Under the pieces are notes generated by a model that did not search any database, was not told the DNA's origin, and was given only the letters and a program-made list of their open reading frames with translations. A stretch of 64,000 nucleotides of DNA from Cloeon dipterum (taxonomy: Eukaryota; Arthropoda; Insecta; Ephemeroptera; Baetidae), in contig NC_088786.1 of assembly GCF_949628265.1 (NCBI RefSeq), forward strand, positions 38,833,681-38,897,680. Direction: 5' to 3'. A program made the translations under genes and the position numbers. Of this stretch, positions 1-11,939 are shown in pieces; the stretch's first letter is position 1, and every line of letters begins with the position of its first letter.

Positions 1-1322
1 GTTCTCCTTGATGCCAACATTGCAAAGAGTCAACCCCAGAAGACGCTGCCCGTTTCTTTGCATGAAAAGCCTTAAGGCCTGCGCTGATTTCCCTTCGCAT
101 TCAATCGTTGCGAATTCTATTCGTGGAAACTGCGGAAACTCGACCATTTCTTCAATATCCTCCAGGCCAGAGGAAACAATCTGAAGTAATAAAAAATTTC
201 GAAATAAAATTACTTAGAAGTGTGAATAAAAATAAATCAAATGCTTACCGTTATTTCCTTTAATTTCTCAGCAAACAGTTGTGCCAAAAAAAGCTCACGA
301 ATTTTTATTGGCCTTAGGCTCAATTTAATGTAATGCGTATGATATGCATATGTATATTTCATAGTTTTCATCGTAGTATGCATCGTAGTTTTCATCTTCA
401 GTCCTAGTAGCTGACCAACATGGTCGCGACCATACGCCTCGATGCGTACATACACAAAGTCATCCCTGAGGGCGGCATTTGGAGGTAGATCGTCGTGTAC
501 GACATTCGTCGCTTCGATGCTTTTCAATTTTTCGCATCGACGAGAAATGTCAAAAATTCCTGACAAAGGAACACGAACGTTGTCTATCTCAAGGATGGCC
601 AAATTTTTGAGCTGAATGATCGAATTCAATTCGCGTTCTCCAAGCGAGCTTTCAAATACGTATTGACCATAGATTTGTAATTCCTTCAGGTTCGGAGTGT
701 TCGACTCTAAACTCCGGATGAACTGAAACATACAAAGATAATTTAACAATGGAATTAAGTATTTAAAATGCATTATTTACCTCTTGAAAGCGAGAGTTTG
801 ACAAGGTAGAGCAGAACTTGCAAAATAGATCACGGGTGTCAAGTTTTGAGTAGGATTTCGAGTAGATCAAGCAGGGCAGGAAAGCCCATACTTTTTCATT
901 GTGATTTTCTTGTCCGTCGCATGTTTGATAGCAGTCCTCTACCTTTTGAAACACTTCGTGAAGCATCTTCTTGCGAAGTGGCTCTGAAAGTGTATTAATG
1001 TTTTCTATTTTATTTGATTTTTGTGGTACACTGTATCAAATTTTATTCATTTTTTTTATCTCTGCTCAGCACATCTCGTGAGCAATGTGCTAACCACGTC
1101 CCAAAAACACTGCCAAGCACCGAGGTGGTTTTATTTAAACGTCAGACATAAAACCCATGGAAAGGGGTTTTTTGGCGGAACTTTAATAGCATTTAAATTT
1201 TTTTAGTCTAATCTGTAGACATTGCTTTACTTACGAGTGATGATTTTAACGTAATCCTTGTCATAACTGTCGATGTTGTCACACACAGTTTTGGTAGCCA
1301 GGTCGAATAGGCTGGGTGGCTC
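1..1322 (-). CDS. LRR-like protein, partial, 4 exons visible
   Basis: Exons on the minus strand are 1235-1322, 781-983, 249-722 and 1-180; each junction has GT donor/AG acceptor and keeps one reading frame (88+203 nt = 97 codons, then 158 codons). The protein has an N-terminal segment beginning EPPSLFDLATKTV and QPLRKKMLHEV, then leucine-rich stretches such as TPNLKELQIYG and LKNLAILEIDNV spaced like degenerate LRRs. The same N-terminal module (PPxL..L....I..NI......I..PLR..ML) is found in the LRR-like genes at 16.5-18.1 kb and 33.7-40.1 kb, so this is a paralogue. The first coding exon with the ATG is not identified upstream of 1322, and the 3' part lies beyond the left edge. No signal peptide or catalytic motif is seen. 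It may be an intracellular interaction protein (inference). Confidence 0.75.
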
Positions 1323-1428
1323 CTGTAAAAAAGATAATTTGGTTTTTTAAGCATGAGACGACCTACACCATGCAAGATATAACCTGTCAATATATGTCTG
1401 TAAGTAAATGAGGAGTAGGGGACAAGCG

Positions 1429-2104
1429 TATAAATAAAGCGCGCCTGCTCATATTTTTTATCATTCTGATTCTGAGTTTGTTACCTGGCCGCTCTAGTTA
1501 GCCGGCCAGAGCAGGAGCGATACAGCTCAGTTAGTTAGTGTTTCATTCCTCAAGCCCTAAAACCTAACTCGCTATCGGCAAGGGAGAAACCAACCTGCGG
1601 TTTCCCCTGTACAGCCCGGCTGTTAGTCATACCGTTCTTCCGGTTGACGCCGATTGCGAGTCCCTTACTTTAATCCGCGCGACCGGTCGACTTTACCCTG
1701 TCGTCGTCGGAGTACTCGTCACGTTAGCTTTCATTCAGTATTTCGAACCTAGATTCCCCTAGACTAACCGGTAGGCCGCTTCAGTGGGGGCTCGGCCTAT
1801 TAAAGTACTAAATAAACGTTAATTCCCGACCCAATATAAGATCTAACAAGAACCTAAATTAGGATTCCCTTGCGCTAGGTCGGTTAAGCTTTATTCCTCA
1901 TAAATTTAGGCAAAAATAAAATTGGAAATCGCGTTATAGTAGAGATTTCTTGCAATCAACATGTCCAGCTCCAAAGATTTAGGTGCCATTTTTGGTCAAC
2001 CTAATCCGGAACCAGAAACCCTTGAGAAAGAAATAGCAGAAGAACTGCAAGACTCCGCTATCGTCAAATTTCAAATTCCCAGCCTTCGCGGAATGTGCGT
2101 ATAA
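1429..2104 (+). other. Possible promoter and leader with a 47-codon ORF
   Basis: A TATA-like box (TATAAATAAAG, 1429-1439) is followed by ~520 bp without coding potential, less AT-rich than its surroundings, and an ATG at 1961 opening a 47-codon ORF to 2104 (begins MSSSKDLGAIFGQPNPEPE, acidic and hydrophilic). A possible donor GTATAAG sits just before the stop codon. The arrangement resembles the start of a gene or of an LTR element (promoter, leader, short gag-like start), but no second LTR, primer-binding site or downstream polymerase was found, so it stays unassigned. Confidence 0.25.
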
Positions 2105-3230
2105 GAGGTAAATAACAATTGTTAAATGATGCAACTCTTTTTTCATGGCAACGATGGTGAAATGTATAAATAAAATTGTTAGTAGACGTTTTTTGATCTA
2201 ATTTTCTCTGCTTTTTTAACAGTAACTGACGTGGACAAAAATTGTAAGGAAATTATCTGAGCGCAGCCAATTTCTGAGGTGGAGTTCTTTTATATTCATG
2301 GTTTCCATATTTTACAAGAAACAAATCCAATTTTGCGTGTGATACGCGCGAATTGCATGTAGAAAAAATCAATGTTAAATTTTCTAACAATGAGAGGAAT
2401 TTGAAAATTGGTTTCCCGACCGGTGGCGGTCTTCCGCGTGCGTCGGAGTCATTAGTTAAATATCCTAAATATTCGTCTGTTTGGAATTAATCGCAAATTT
2501 TCGATTTACTATGTTGTTATTAAAACCAAACAGTGCAAAAATACCGTTTTAAAGTTTAAATATTATCTCCTCTTAGGATTTTGTTCGGATCGGCTCATAT
2601 TTTGTCTTAAATTGACTCCTGATAAGTTTCGATCGGTTTTAAAGGGTATTGCGATCCCTATCGGATGAGGGGTTGTTGTCAAGGATGAAGTTTGAATAAA
2701 ATAAATCCATCGTCGGCTTCGCACTCTCGTCTTGAAAACGAGAAAAAAACTCGATTTTTAATTTTTCTATGGGATCCAACAATCTCAAAATCGGTATGCA
2801 GGCGCGTTTTATTCTTCCTCGTTGTGTGGAACAGGAAGCGAAACATTATACGGGATTGCTTTTCGTAAAAAATTGCCAATTTTCGATTTCCCGTGTTATT
2901 TATGTTTGGAATTTTCAAAATTCACGTGTTTTTTATCTTCACGTTCGGTCTTGAAAAAATATGCAAACGGTATTGGGTCGTAATTGGTCTCAAAATATTG
3001 CCAGATAAATTTCGCGTCAATCAATCGTGAATTTTGCTCGATTTTTGTCAGCAACGCAGTGCAGGGGCCGCCAAAATTGTGCCCTCACTCTCTCGCGAGG
3101 TTGGCACTTATTTCTGTGCCTCTAGCCGTAAATGACGTTAAGGGTTGCGGGGTGAACAAAGCGTCCGAGAAGGAAGACGACCTGGTTATAACACCAGTAG
3201 CGGCAAGAGAACTGCTTTTGGCTACCCAAA
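2105..3230. other. Intergenic, no gene recognised
   Basis: AT-rich sequence with only short unsupported ORFs on both strands. No recognisable protein motif, RNA gene or tandem array was seen. Confidence 0.4.
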
Positions 3231-3232
3231 TA

Positions 3233-3889
3233 GACCCGTTGCGTTCGTAAAGAGCCCCTATTTTTATGATACCATGCAAAAGTTACGGATAATTGAGGCT
3301 TAATTAACCCCCGTGTCACTCGGCCCCTGGGACCCCAAGGAACCCTTCGCGAAAAGGATTTTTTGAGCTTACGTATCAAACCACGCATACGTCATGTAGT
3401 GTTTTGTAGCAAAGCAGCGAGACGACCAATCAGATTCGCCAGCTCTCTAGGTCCCCTAGCGAGCATTGCGAGCAACACCCTAGAGAGAGGAGTTCTTTGC
3501 CCGCGACGACTACTCTAGCAGTACAGCGTAAGTTAAGGAGTAGTAGAGTATCAGCTCTGATGCCTCAGTCTCCTGCTAGTTTCTACTCTCCTTTTCTTAC
3601 ACTCTAATGTGGGCGTGGGCGTCGTGGGCAAAGAACTCCTCTCTCTAGAGTGTTCCTCGCTAGGGGGCCTAGAGAGCTGGCGAATCTGATTGGTCGTCTC
3701 GCTGCTTTGCTACAAAACACGACTTGACGCATGCGTGGTTTGTTACGTCAGCTCAAAAAATCCTTTTCGCGAAGGGTTCCTTGGGGTCCCAGGGGCCGAG
3801 TGGCACGGGGGTTAATTAAGCCTCAATTATCCGTAACTTATTTTGCATGGTATCATAAAAATAGGGGCTCTTTACGAACGCAACGGGTC
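3233..3889. mobile_element. Palindromic MITE/foldback element with TA duplications
   Basis: The two halves are reverse complements over most of their length. The left arm begins GACCCGTTGCGTTCGTAAAG and the right arm ends with its complement at 3889. Both ends are flanked by TA (3231-3232 and 3890-3891), the duplication typical of Tc1/mariner-type elements. Each arm is about 290 bp and the central ~80 bp is also partly palindromic. There is no transposase ORF, so it is a non-autonomous foldback element. Arm identity looks high, which suggests recent activity or gene conversion. Confidence 0.8.
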
Positions 3890-4034
3890 TAAAGGACGAG
3901 CGGTTGAGCGGGAGAATTATGCCCTCTTTTCTTGCTCGCGTGTTGTCAGCAAGAGAGCGAATGTGTGTGCGAGTGTGTGTTTGTGCCTTTATTGATACCC
4001 GAGTTTCTCCCTCCGCTCTGCCCTGTGAGCGCCC

Positions 4035-5404
4035 GAAAATATTAGGGTTGGCAATATCAATATCGATATATCAAAAAAATTTGATATATCAAATATCATA
4101 TCAGTTATCATGGCTGATATTTGATATATCATATCAGGCTGATATTGATATCTAAGTCGGATATCAAGGTTGATATTAGTTGACATTTTTGACCGACAGA
4201 TGGCATTTTTCATGCCGGTTTTCGCATAAAAGTTTAGGATCAAACTGTACTTTCCGTCCCCAAACATGGGCGTAACCGATATTGAAGTTTTCGCAATGCA
4301 CAAAGGCGCGAAAAATGTCTCAGCTGATCGATCACAGATGATCTCTCAGCTGTGGTCAGCTTATAGTAGCTTTTGTGTTGAATGAAAATTAAATTAAATT
4401 GTTTGTAAACAATGGTCAGCAACGTCAGGTAGGTCAGGTTAAACCCCGACAACAATAAAGGCCACCCACGCCAGCTGATCGGTCACAGATGACCTCTGTC
4501 AGCTGGCAGTACCACATTATTTACTTGTTGAATTAAAATGATATGTAACAAATTGTTTGTAAACAATGATTTTTGATTTGAATGGTGAATAATTAAGAAC
4601 TTATTGTAACTAATCCAATCAAAATGTGTACAAATAACGCAAATAATATTGCGAAAATTGCTCTGATGATGGCATAGCCCCAAATTAAAAATTGAAATAC
4701 TTAATACAAAACAGCTGCTACGGTTTAAAGTAATTTCATTCTGATTTCTCTTATGTGTATCTATTAAACTCAATTATTTATTACCAGATGAAGGTTGAAA
4801 AGCACATATGATGTGGAGAAAAACACCCCAATATTTTAATTTGAAGATAAATTGACGCTCTCACATTATCAGCTGATATTGTAAACATCAAACTTAAAAA
4901 TTAATTTTAAAATGGCACAATTAAATTATAATATTTTATTAATTACCTAATGATAGCTAATAATTAATTAATTAGACACCCATGTGGCGGGAAGGGGGGA
5001 AGGGAAAGCAGCCAGATGCAAATTTTGGCGCCATATGGTGGGATCCGACACACCCCCTTCTCAAACATCTGTTTTAAAGGCGCGCAACATTTAAATTATT
5101 TGAATACTCATCCCATATGCCTGCGGAAAACCGCCATTTTTCAAATGTTTTCTTATTTAACCGATATTTATGAAAAAACCGGTGAAAAATGCTTAAAAAA
5201 TCGGTTTTTAAGCCTTAAAAATAGCCATAACCGGTTTCGGTTCATCCGGCAGCCATTTTTTGATCATCTGGAAATATCATCGTTGATATATCAAATTCTG
5301 ATATTTTTTCGCTGATATATCAGTGATATTGATATTTCAAATATCATATCAAATATCGATAATCGATATTGTTTTTTTCACAAAGTCACAACCCTAGAAA
5401 ATAT
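4035..5404. mobile_element. hAT-like non-autonomous element with GATATC-rich ends
   Basis: The element spans 4043-5396, begins TAGGGTTGGC and ends CACAACCCTA. It is flanked by a perfect 8-bp direct repeat GAAAATAT (4035-4042 and 5397-5404), as expected for the hAT superfamily. Inside each end lies 80-120 bp of degenerate GATATC/ATATCA repeats that pair with each other. An internal ~151-bp duplication starts at 4321 and 4472 (both CAGCTGATCGRTCACAGATG, both with GTTTGTAAACAATG further on). No ORF longer than about 100 codons is present, so it encodes no transposase. Confidence 0.75.
4321..4600 (+). repeat. Diverged tandem duplication inside the hAT-like element
   Basis: Two copies offset by 151 bp share CAGCTGATCG, the following TCACAGATGA region, and the palindrome TTGTTTGTAAACAA about 80 bp downstream. 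Spacing differs by small indels. Confidence 0.6.
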
Positions 5405-7117
5405 ACATCGTTGCATCTCAGAACAGAACAATTATTAATGCGATCGGAATCTCATCAGGAAAAACCCTGAAAATTTTTTTCCTCAATCAACAAAGTTATG
5501 GCGACCGATATTTGCAAGTTTTCGAAAAATCACGAATTTTCCTCTTCCTCAAAAGTAAATTGGGTTGATGAAACTTTCATGAAATTATCTTCATTCAATA
5601 GTTTAGATGGCTAGGCGGCACATTCAATTAAAAGCTGGAAAAAGATGAAAGAAATTTTGATAAAAAATCGCTGCGATTTGAAAAACAGTCTGATTCACAC
5701 GGGCAGACACGCACCAACGAGGCGCACCGACTGGCGCAACAAACACCGCCCGCCGGCCCTCGGGGCCCCGGCCAATCCCCGAAAACCAAATTTTTGAAAT
5801 GTCACAAACCGCGTTTTTTATATTTAAAAACTCATAGCGTGGCTCCTATGCGTCGTACGTTAAAATATATTAATGTTGGCTGCTCTCGCCGTAACATGCT
5901 GCGTATGAGGGGCCTCTCCGCCACCCCCGCCGCCTCCGCCACCCCAATTATGCACAAAAATCACAAATTAAATAATTTACTTCACGCGAAACAAGTGAAA
6001 ATGGAAGCTCGGCTGCTTAATTGTACCAAAAACATGCTTTCGAATTATTAGCAGGAATGGATTTTATATTTTTATCTTAAATTAAGGAAAGGAACTCGAA
6101 TGCGAGATTAAAAAGCTATTCTTACCATTTTTGTTGCTTGTGCAGCTGCAGCGGCAGAGAGAACAGAACTCACACGTAGCGAGCGAGCGAGGGTGTATGC
6201 ACGACTGCGAGTCTCCTCGCTTTTAGGGGAGAATCGAGTCGCCTTTTTTCAGTGCGCGCATGGCGAGTGCGAGTATTTTTGTTGCCGCAGGTAGCAAATC
6301 TGGCGGCGGCCTCAAACACTTTCGTAATAAATGGTGAAATCTTTATTGTCGCTGCGTTGCTCGACCATTAAAATACCTTTTACGTAACTTTAACAATATA
6401 TTTTCATCATTGTTCAAACAATTAATATTTTTACACAGCACGGAATTTTTTAGCTCTGTATAATATCATGCTGCATGGACCAAACACGCGCGTTAAGTAG
6501 CGCGGGGACGAGCAACAGGCTAAATGAACTGTCTATAATTCTAAAACAGTTTTAATTTTAGGCAATACCAGATGGTTCTTTGTTAAAAAATAATTCTCAT
6601 AAGTGAGCGCGCCTGTTTACCAGATGTGGGTTATTTTCCTGCCGCATCTCGCTGCTTCAATAAAGGCCAGTGCATCTTTGTTCGGTTTTCCCTGCTTGGG
6701 GCACAGCAAAAGACCACCCGCACGATGCGCGTGCAGCGCTGCGTGCATTTTTGATGATACATATAATAATTGTCGAGAAAAACTACTTCCAATACAGTTT
6801 TTGACTGCTTTTTGAGGCATTGAAATGCATTTGATGGTTGAGAGTTGAGAGGAGTTTGTTAAGTCCGTTTAAAAAATTTAATCATCGCACAATCACGCTT
6901 GTATTGGTTGCGGAGCCACATTCCATCTGCTGGCTGGGGGATGCAAGGTCGGTTTCGAGGGAAATAAAAGGTTGTTGTCCGTGGAAAGAACGGCGAGCGC
7001 GAGAATAAAGTGAAAAAGAGAGAAAAGACGGTGGTGAATGGAGAGCGAGCCAGGAATCGGGTAAGAGGATTATAGCGCGCGCGGGTTTAGTAAAATAATA
7101 AATTTTAAAGAATTGTA
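5405..7117. other. Gene desert with a fragment of a dispersed repeat
   Basis: No gene is recognised. About 5755-5960 resembles a diverged fragment of the dispersed repeat seen near 20.7, 29 and 57 kb: GGGGCCCCGGCC, then a stretch like TTTGAAATGTCACAAACCGC, a T-rich run, and a tract mentioning the same 'GGCTCCTATGSGTCGTA' motif. The rest is unremarkable. Confidence 0.35.
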
Positions 7118-9995
7118 GTCGTTTAATCGCATTAAAAATGGAAACACGCATTTCGAATGTTAAAAAAAGAATAAATCAGATTTTAACCACGAAACTGATC
7201 AAATAATAGTTATAAATCAAGTATGCAAACTGTTTATTTGCGATTAAAATATTTTTTTCATATTTATGCTAAAATTACAATTCTGCTCATTGGTTGAATT
7301 AGTTTGATTCGCACCAAAGGAATAAAATCTGCTCGTAAATACAATTAGTTCACTAAAAATCATTTCTAAAAATCACGTTGATGGCTGCATTTCCACCTGA
7401 ATACCTCACAAAAACCGCTTTCTTCCGAATTAAACCCACTTTATTGCCAAAAACTGTTCTTTTCGGGGTCACATTCGGAAAATGCGGTAAAACCCAAAAC
7501 TGGGGGAGTTTCCAGAAGTTTTTTTTGCGCAAAAACCAGTGTTGCATTTTTGAGCAATGCAAAATTGACAAAGCCTTTTCCGACATACATTAAACCTAAC
7601 ACCACTGTTCTCAACCAAAATGGCCTGACCTTGAAGAAGGCCAAGGAAAACCCAAATTCCAATGCAGTATGTAAAGCGACACTGTGATTTACAACCTCTG
7701 ACCGAGACCTCAATTTGTTCAAGGGCACCGCCTCCTCGGGTTGCATTACCGGCGGCGGCGTCGTCGTTATTTTGATCTCGGTCGCCGGCGGAGCCACGTT
7801 CGTCGCCGCCTCGCAAAACTGCATATATTCAGGTTGCCGTCGAACAAAAGCTCTTTTCAGCTCGTTTGTCTTTCGTTTCCACCGTCGCCGCCATTTTCCT
7901 CCTTCCCGGACTTCACTTTCAGCTTCTCATACACTTAACTGGATTCTGCTTCCGTTGAAGTTAAATAAATCACAAAACAGAATGGCTTTATTAAGCAAGG
8001 AACAAAATTATGCATTAAAAGAAACGCGTTAACTCTCCGCCATTTTGGAAGTTTTCCTATAAATCAGTCTAGTCGTTAACTTATCAAGTTATTATAATTT
8101 CCAATTAGTGCAAATTCAGTCCTGAGAATGGCAGAAAAAAATTAATTGCAAGGTCCGCCATCTTGGAATATTGATTGATTTTAGAAGAAATACATTTATA
8201 TAAGTGCACAAAATTTATTATTGGATTATCTTCTGACTTCAATAGTCAAATGTTCTCTTTGGACTCTTTGTAACTCACTCGTTTATATATAATAATATCT
8301 TAACAAACAAAATCAATTTCCTTGGTGCCACAATTAATTAATCAATTGGAGAGTAAAAATTTGGGTGTTTGTCGAGCGCGGTGCGCATTTTAAACTTGAT
8401 GACCACGACAATTTCCCTAACCAAAATGTCTTTGTGTAGCATATTTTTATAATATTCAATTCAGCATTTAGACAGACGTGCTTGTTTTATTTATTCTCAA
8501 TCAGCAATCAGCTTTTCCAATCAATAATTGCTCCAAAACAAGTAAAAAATTGAAGTCGCTGTCACATTCACATGCTCTCCCACCACATTTAAGTGACTTT
8601 GGCTACCACTTGCTGCTTATGGGATTTTACGTGTTAAATTTGGAGGTCGCTGATTGGTCCCAATTTCCCATTTGATTTAACCCGTGGATTCGTGTGGCTC
8701 TAGCCTAGCACACGGGTCGCTAGTACGCATGCGCTCGTGTGCTTGCGCTCTAGAGCGAGCAGGCGGCAAGCCTGCAGACTGAAATATATAATAGCAAACA
8801 AAGGGAAATTTGGCCAGGAAAATTGAAATTTAGGAATTTTTCCTTCCTGCCTCCTTTGGACACCTCAAGTGACCCTTGACCCACTTACATGCACCGATCG
8901 CCTATGAATTCTAGTGAGGGAATAATTATATGCGCCGCATTTGTGGTTTCCATTAGAAAGCAAAGACAAATTTTCTGCAGGTGCATAGCAAATAAAACGC
9001 AATTTTCATTCAAAATTTGGAATTATATAATGTGTCTCAACTTATATAGAAATATTTTTGTGGTGATCTTTCTCTCTGTAACACCACGAAAAATGTTATG
9101 CCTGGCTGATCCCTGTAACTCACGGTCCATGCAGAGCAGGGAAGGATGTCCGCCGACACTCCTCCGCCGCCACGCCGATCTCTCTCTATTTAATGTCTCT
9201 GTCTGCCACTGGGCCAAGCCATTCTCAAAAGCCTCTCCTCAATATTACTTATTCTGCCTCGCTTATTATTATATTTGCTCTCTCTAATTATGATTCCAAC
9301 AATATAAAACTCACCTCTCCATGAACCGTGGTCCACTTAAATATATTATTCAACTAGGCTGATTAATAATGCCAACAATCGGTCATAATTATTATCAACT
9401 CGGCAGCTCATGCACGGCAGCGAGTTGGAATAATTATGAGACTTAAGAAATCTAAATTGCCTCACTGCTTGTGAGCAATCCGAAATCCTTAGAATAAAAT
9501 TTGCGTCTTGCTTGCCTGGCAAGACTTAATATTCTCAGAAATGCCATAAAAGAGGCTTATATTTGAATAAAAAATTGATATTTTTCCTGTTTTTGATGAT
9601 GTCCAGTGTCTAATATAGAAAACAAAAATGGGCACGAGAATTTAATAGTTTTGAGCCAGAAAAAAATTAATAAGAATGTCTTCATAGACTTATTCAATAT
9701 TATATACGTTTGAAACCACCCCGAACAAATGCAGCCATCAACGTGATTTTAAGAAATTATTTTTAGTGAATTAATTGTATTTACGAGCAGATTTTATTTA
9801 TTTGGTGAGAATCAAATAATTCAACCAATGAGCAGAATTGTGATTTTAGTATAAATATGAAAAAAAAATTAATCGCAAATAAACAGTTTGCATACTTGAT
9901 TTATAATTATTATTTAATCAGTTCGTGGTTAAAATCTGATTTATTCTTTTTTTAACATTCCAAATGCGTGTTTTCATTTTTAATGCGTTTACGAC
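7118..9995. mobile_element. 2.9-kb region bounded by ~270-bp inverted repeats
   Basis: 7118-7391 and 9727-9995 are reverse complements with scattered differences. Shared blocks include the region around CAGTTTGCATACTTGATTTA (right arm) and the inner edge AAATGCAGCCATCAACGTGAT. The homology stops sharply at 7391 and 9727. The ~2.3-kb interior (7392-9726) has no ORF that looks like a transposase. It could be one non-autonomous DNA element with long terminal inverted repeats, or two inverted copies of a shorter repeat around unrelated DNA. No convincing target-site duplication was found. Confidence 0.5.
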
Positions 9996-10030
9996 CACTC
10001 ACTCACAGAAATTTTTCTCTATTTCTTTGC

Positions 10031-10214
10031 TTGAGACACTTTTTAGGCATCTCAAGCTGATTCAGTAAATAAAGTGTCTCAAAAAGACCCACCTTTGCGA
10101 AATGTGTCTCTAACTGATGCGTTTTAGCGATTCCGTCTCTAACTGAGACGGCGCGGCGCGAATCAGTGTCTCTGAGTGAGACACTTTATTGAAAAGCGTC
10201 TCCCTCTGAGACGC
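10031..10214. repeat. Cluster of GTCTC/GAGAC hairpins
   Basis: Four stem-loops lie in a row. TTGAGACACTTT (10031-10042) pairs with AAAGTGTCTCAA (10071-10082). 10134-10150 is CGTCTC-TAACT-GAGACG. 10166-10184 is GTGTCTC-TGAGT-GAGACAC. 10196-10214 is GCGTCTC-CCTCT-GAGACGC. The last three have perfect 6-7 bp stems and 5-nt loops. Base changes between copies are compensated within each stem. Confidence 0.65.
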
Positions 10215-10797
10215 TGCGCTACCGCGCTAGCTCCCGGCCGCCGTTTCTTCGCCGTATTTGAAGACATTTCTTCGTTTTCGGGACTTTGGACATCATGTGA
10301 ATCACGTGTTATTGTTTTTACAAGCTGTGAAACATGATAGGCAACAAAACAGGATAAATTTGCAGCTGGATTGTGTAGTTCTGCGCGGAGGATTTAAAAA
10401 AAACGAGGTGGTAAAGTATAATAATATGCCTTTTCAACTCGGACACAATATATTTATTCTTCTCGTTTAAAATTGAAATAATTTATTGGAAGGATTTGGA
10501 CCAAATTTTACATTTCCTCGCTGAAGTTCAGAGTCTAAAATTTCAGCTCCCTTTCTTCCAACTATATCCGCTCCTGTTGGCCAAACTTCTTTTGTCTTTT
10601 AAAACAAATCAGCTGGAACCAACTATAAAGTGTTGACATGAGACAGTCATGATTTATTTCAGATTTAAATCTTAAAATATGTTGCGATATTTAGTTTTCT
10701 GAAGTTAAATTCACAAAAAGGATCAGGAGTATAATTTTATTTTTAATTCATTTCGCAAGAAATAAGCTTAAATAATGTTCTAAAAAATCCACACAAC
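10215..10797. other. Intergenic, nothing recognised
   Basis: AT-rich with a short ORF from 10258 lacking recognisable features. No repeat or RNA gene was seen. Confidence 0.35.
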
Positions 10798-11737
10798 AGG
10801 TGCAATCCAGTGTGGCTGTTTTGCCATCACGCCGAAGAGCCTGGAGCCGGTGGTGTGCGTGGCTGTCTCAGCTCATCCTGACCCGGCTGATGGCAGTACA
10901 CTTGTCGTCAAGCCGAAGAACTTCAAGCCTTTAGCGGCTCAAAGGCCTTTTCGGCACGTCAATATATTTTCTCTACCATCACGTAATTATTAATTTTATC
11001 ACTCGAGCAGACTGTGAGAATGATCGCCGGCACCGGCTAGCATGGTGCTTTGTTTTCTTTTCACGAAATTTTATATTTTTAAAATATACATTCTAAAGGT
11101 TATTTTAAATTTACACATAAACCAATTAGACAAAATATTTTTAAGGATGTCTGGTTGTTAATTTGATTTTTTTATTGTGATTTGCTGACCTCGTCATTAA
11201 CATTTTGCAGGAGTGAGTTGAACCAAGGCGTCAGTTGCGCCAACGCAGAGACGACGTCAGGTGCATATCCAGTGTGGCTCTTGTCATCATGCCGAAGAGC
11301 CTGCAGCCGGTGGTGTGCGTGGCTGTCTCAGCTCGTCCTGACCCGGCTGATGGCAGTACACTTGTCGTCAAGCCGAAGAACTTCAAGCCTTTAGCGGCTC
11401 AAAGGCCTTTTCGGCACGTCAATATATTTTCTCTACCATCACGTAATTATTAATTTTATCACTCGAGCAGACTGTGGGAATGATCGCCAGCACCGGCTAG
11501 CATGCTGCTTCGTTTTCTTTTCAAGAAATATTATATTTTTAAGTAATATACTTTCCAAAGGTTTTTTCATATTTATATTTTTATACATTAACAAATGAGA
11601 CAAATTATTTTTAAGGATGTCTTATGGTTGTAGATTTGATTTTTTTTTTAAGATTTGCAAATTCCTAGCCTTGTCATTAACAGGTAGTGGTCCTTTTGCA
11701 GGAGCGAATTTAACGTCAGTTGTGCCAGCCCAGAGTA
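10798..11737 (+). repeat. Tandem duplication, ~462-bp unit, two copies
   Basis: 10798-11259 and 11260-11737 are near-identical over their first ~250 bp (offset 462 bp) and more diverged after that. Each copy holds an open reading block; the second reads ATG at 11289 and encodes MPKSLQPVVCVAVSARPD followed by ADGSTLVVKPKNFKPL, stopping at 11453. The first copy has ACG in place of the ATG and a different upstream frame. Both units end in a T-rich tract and TTTTGCAGGAG, a plausible splice acceptor, so each may carry a duplicated exon and intron. Confidence 0.7.
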
Positions 11738-11890
11738 TAGCCAATAACAGACGAGGCGGGCTTATAGCAACAATGTACGCGACGTGCTGACCGAGCTGCC
11801 GATGGGAAGGTGTATGCGTCCATCGACTTCTCCAACTCGTGATGCCAATTTCAACCTGCCCTCTGACGAGCCCCGCTCCATTGGCCTTAT
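11702..11890 (+). pseudogene. Decayed exon of an unidentified conserved gene
   Basis: After the acceptor CTTTTGCAG the plus strand reads as broken coding sequence. One frame gives NNVRDVLTELPMG, another VYASIDFSNS, then the first frame resumes as FNLPSDEPRSIGLISP and stops. Interleaving of two meaningful-looking frames suggests frameshifts in a former exon. It is in the same orientation as the fragments at 13.1-14.6 kb, so all may come from one gene. Family unknown. Confidence 0.35.
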
Positions 11891-11939
11891 TAGCCCCGTT
11901 TGAGTGAAAAGAAAAGCCTGAGCCAGCTTTATACGACGG

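Noticed and set aside
1393..1960. Solo LTR of a BEL/Pao- or Gypsy-type element
   Set aside because: TATA box and leader are suggestive, but no matching second LTR, terminal TG..CA pair with duplication, or pol sequence was found.
4043..4160. ATATC-rich tract as an independent microsatellite
   Set aside because: It pairs with the tract at 5265-5390 and lies inside a bounded element with an 8-bp duplication, so it is better treated as part of the transposon end.
6603..6820. 70- and 67-codon ORFs on both strands
   Set aside because: Mutual shadows in a GC-richer patch; no splice context or recognisable motif.
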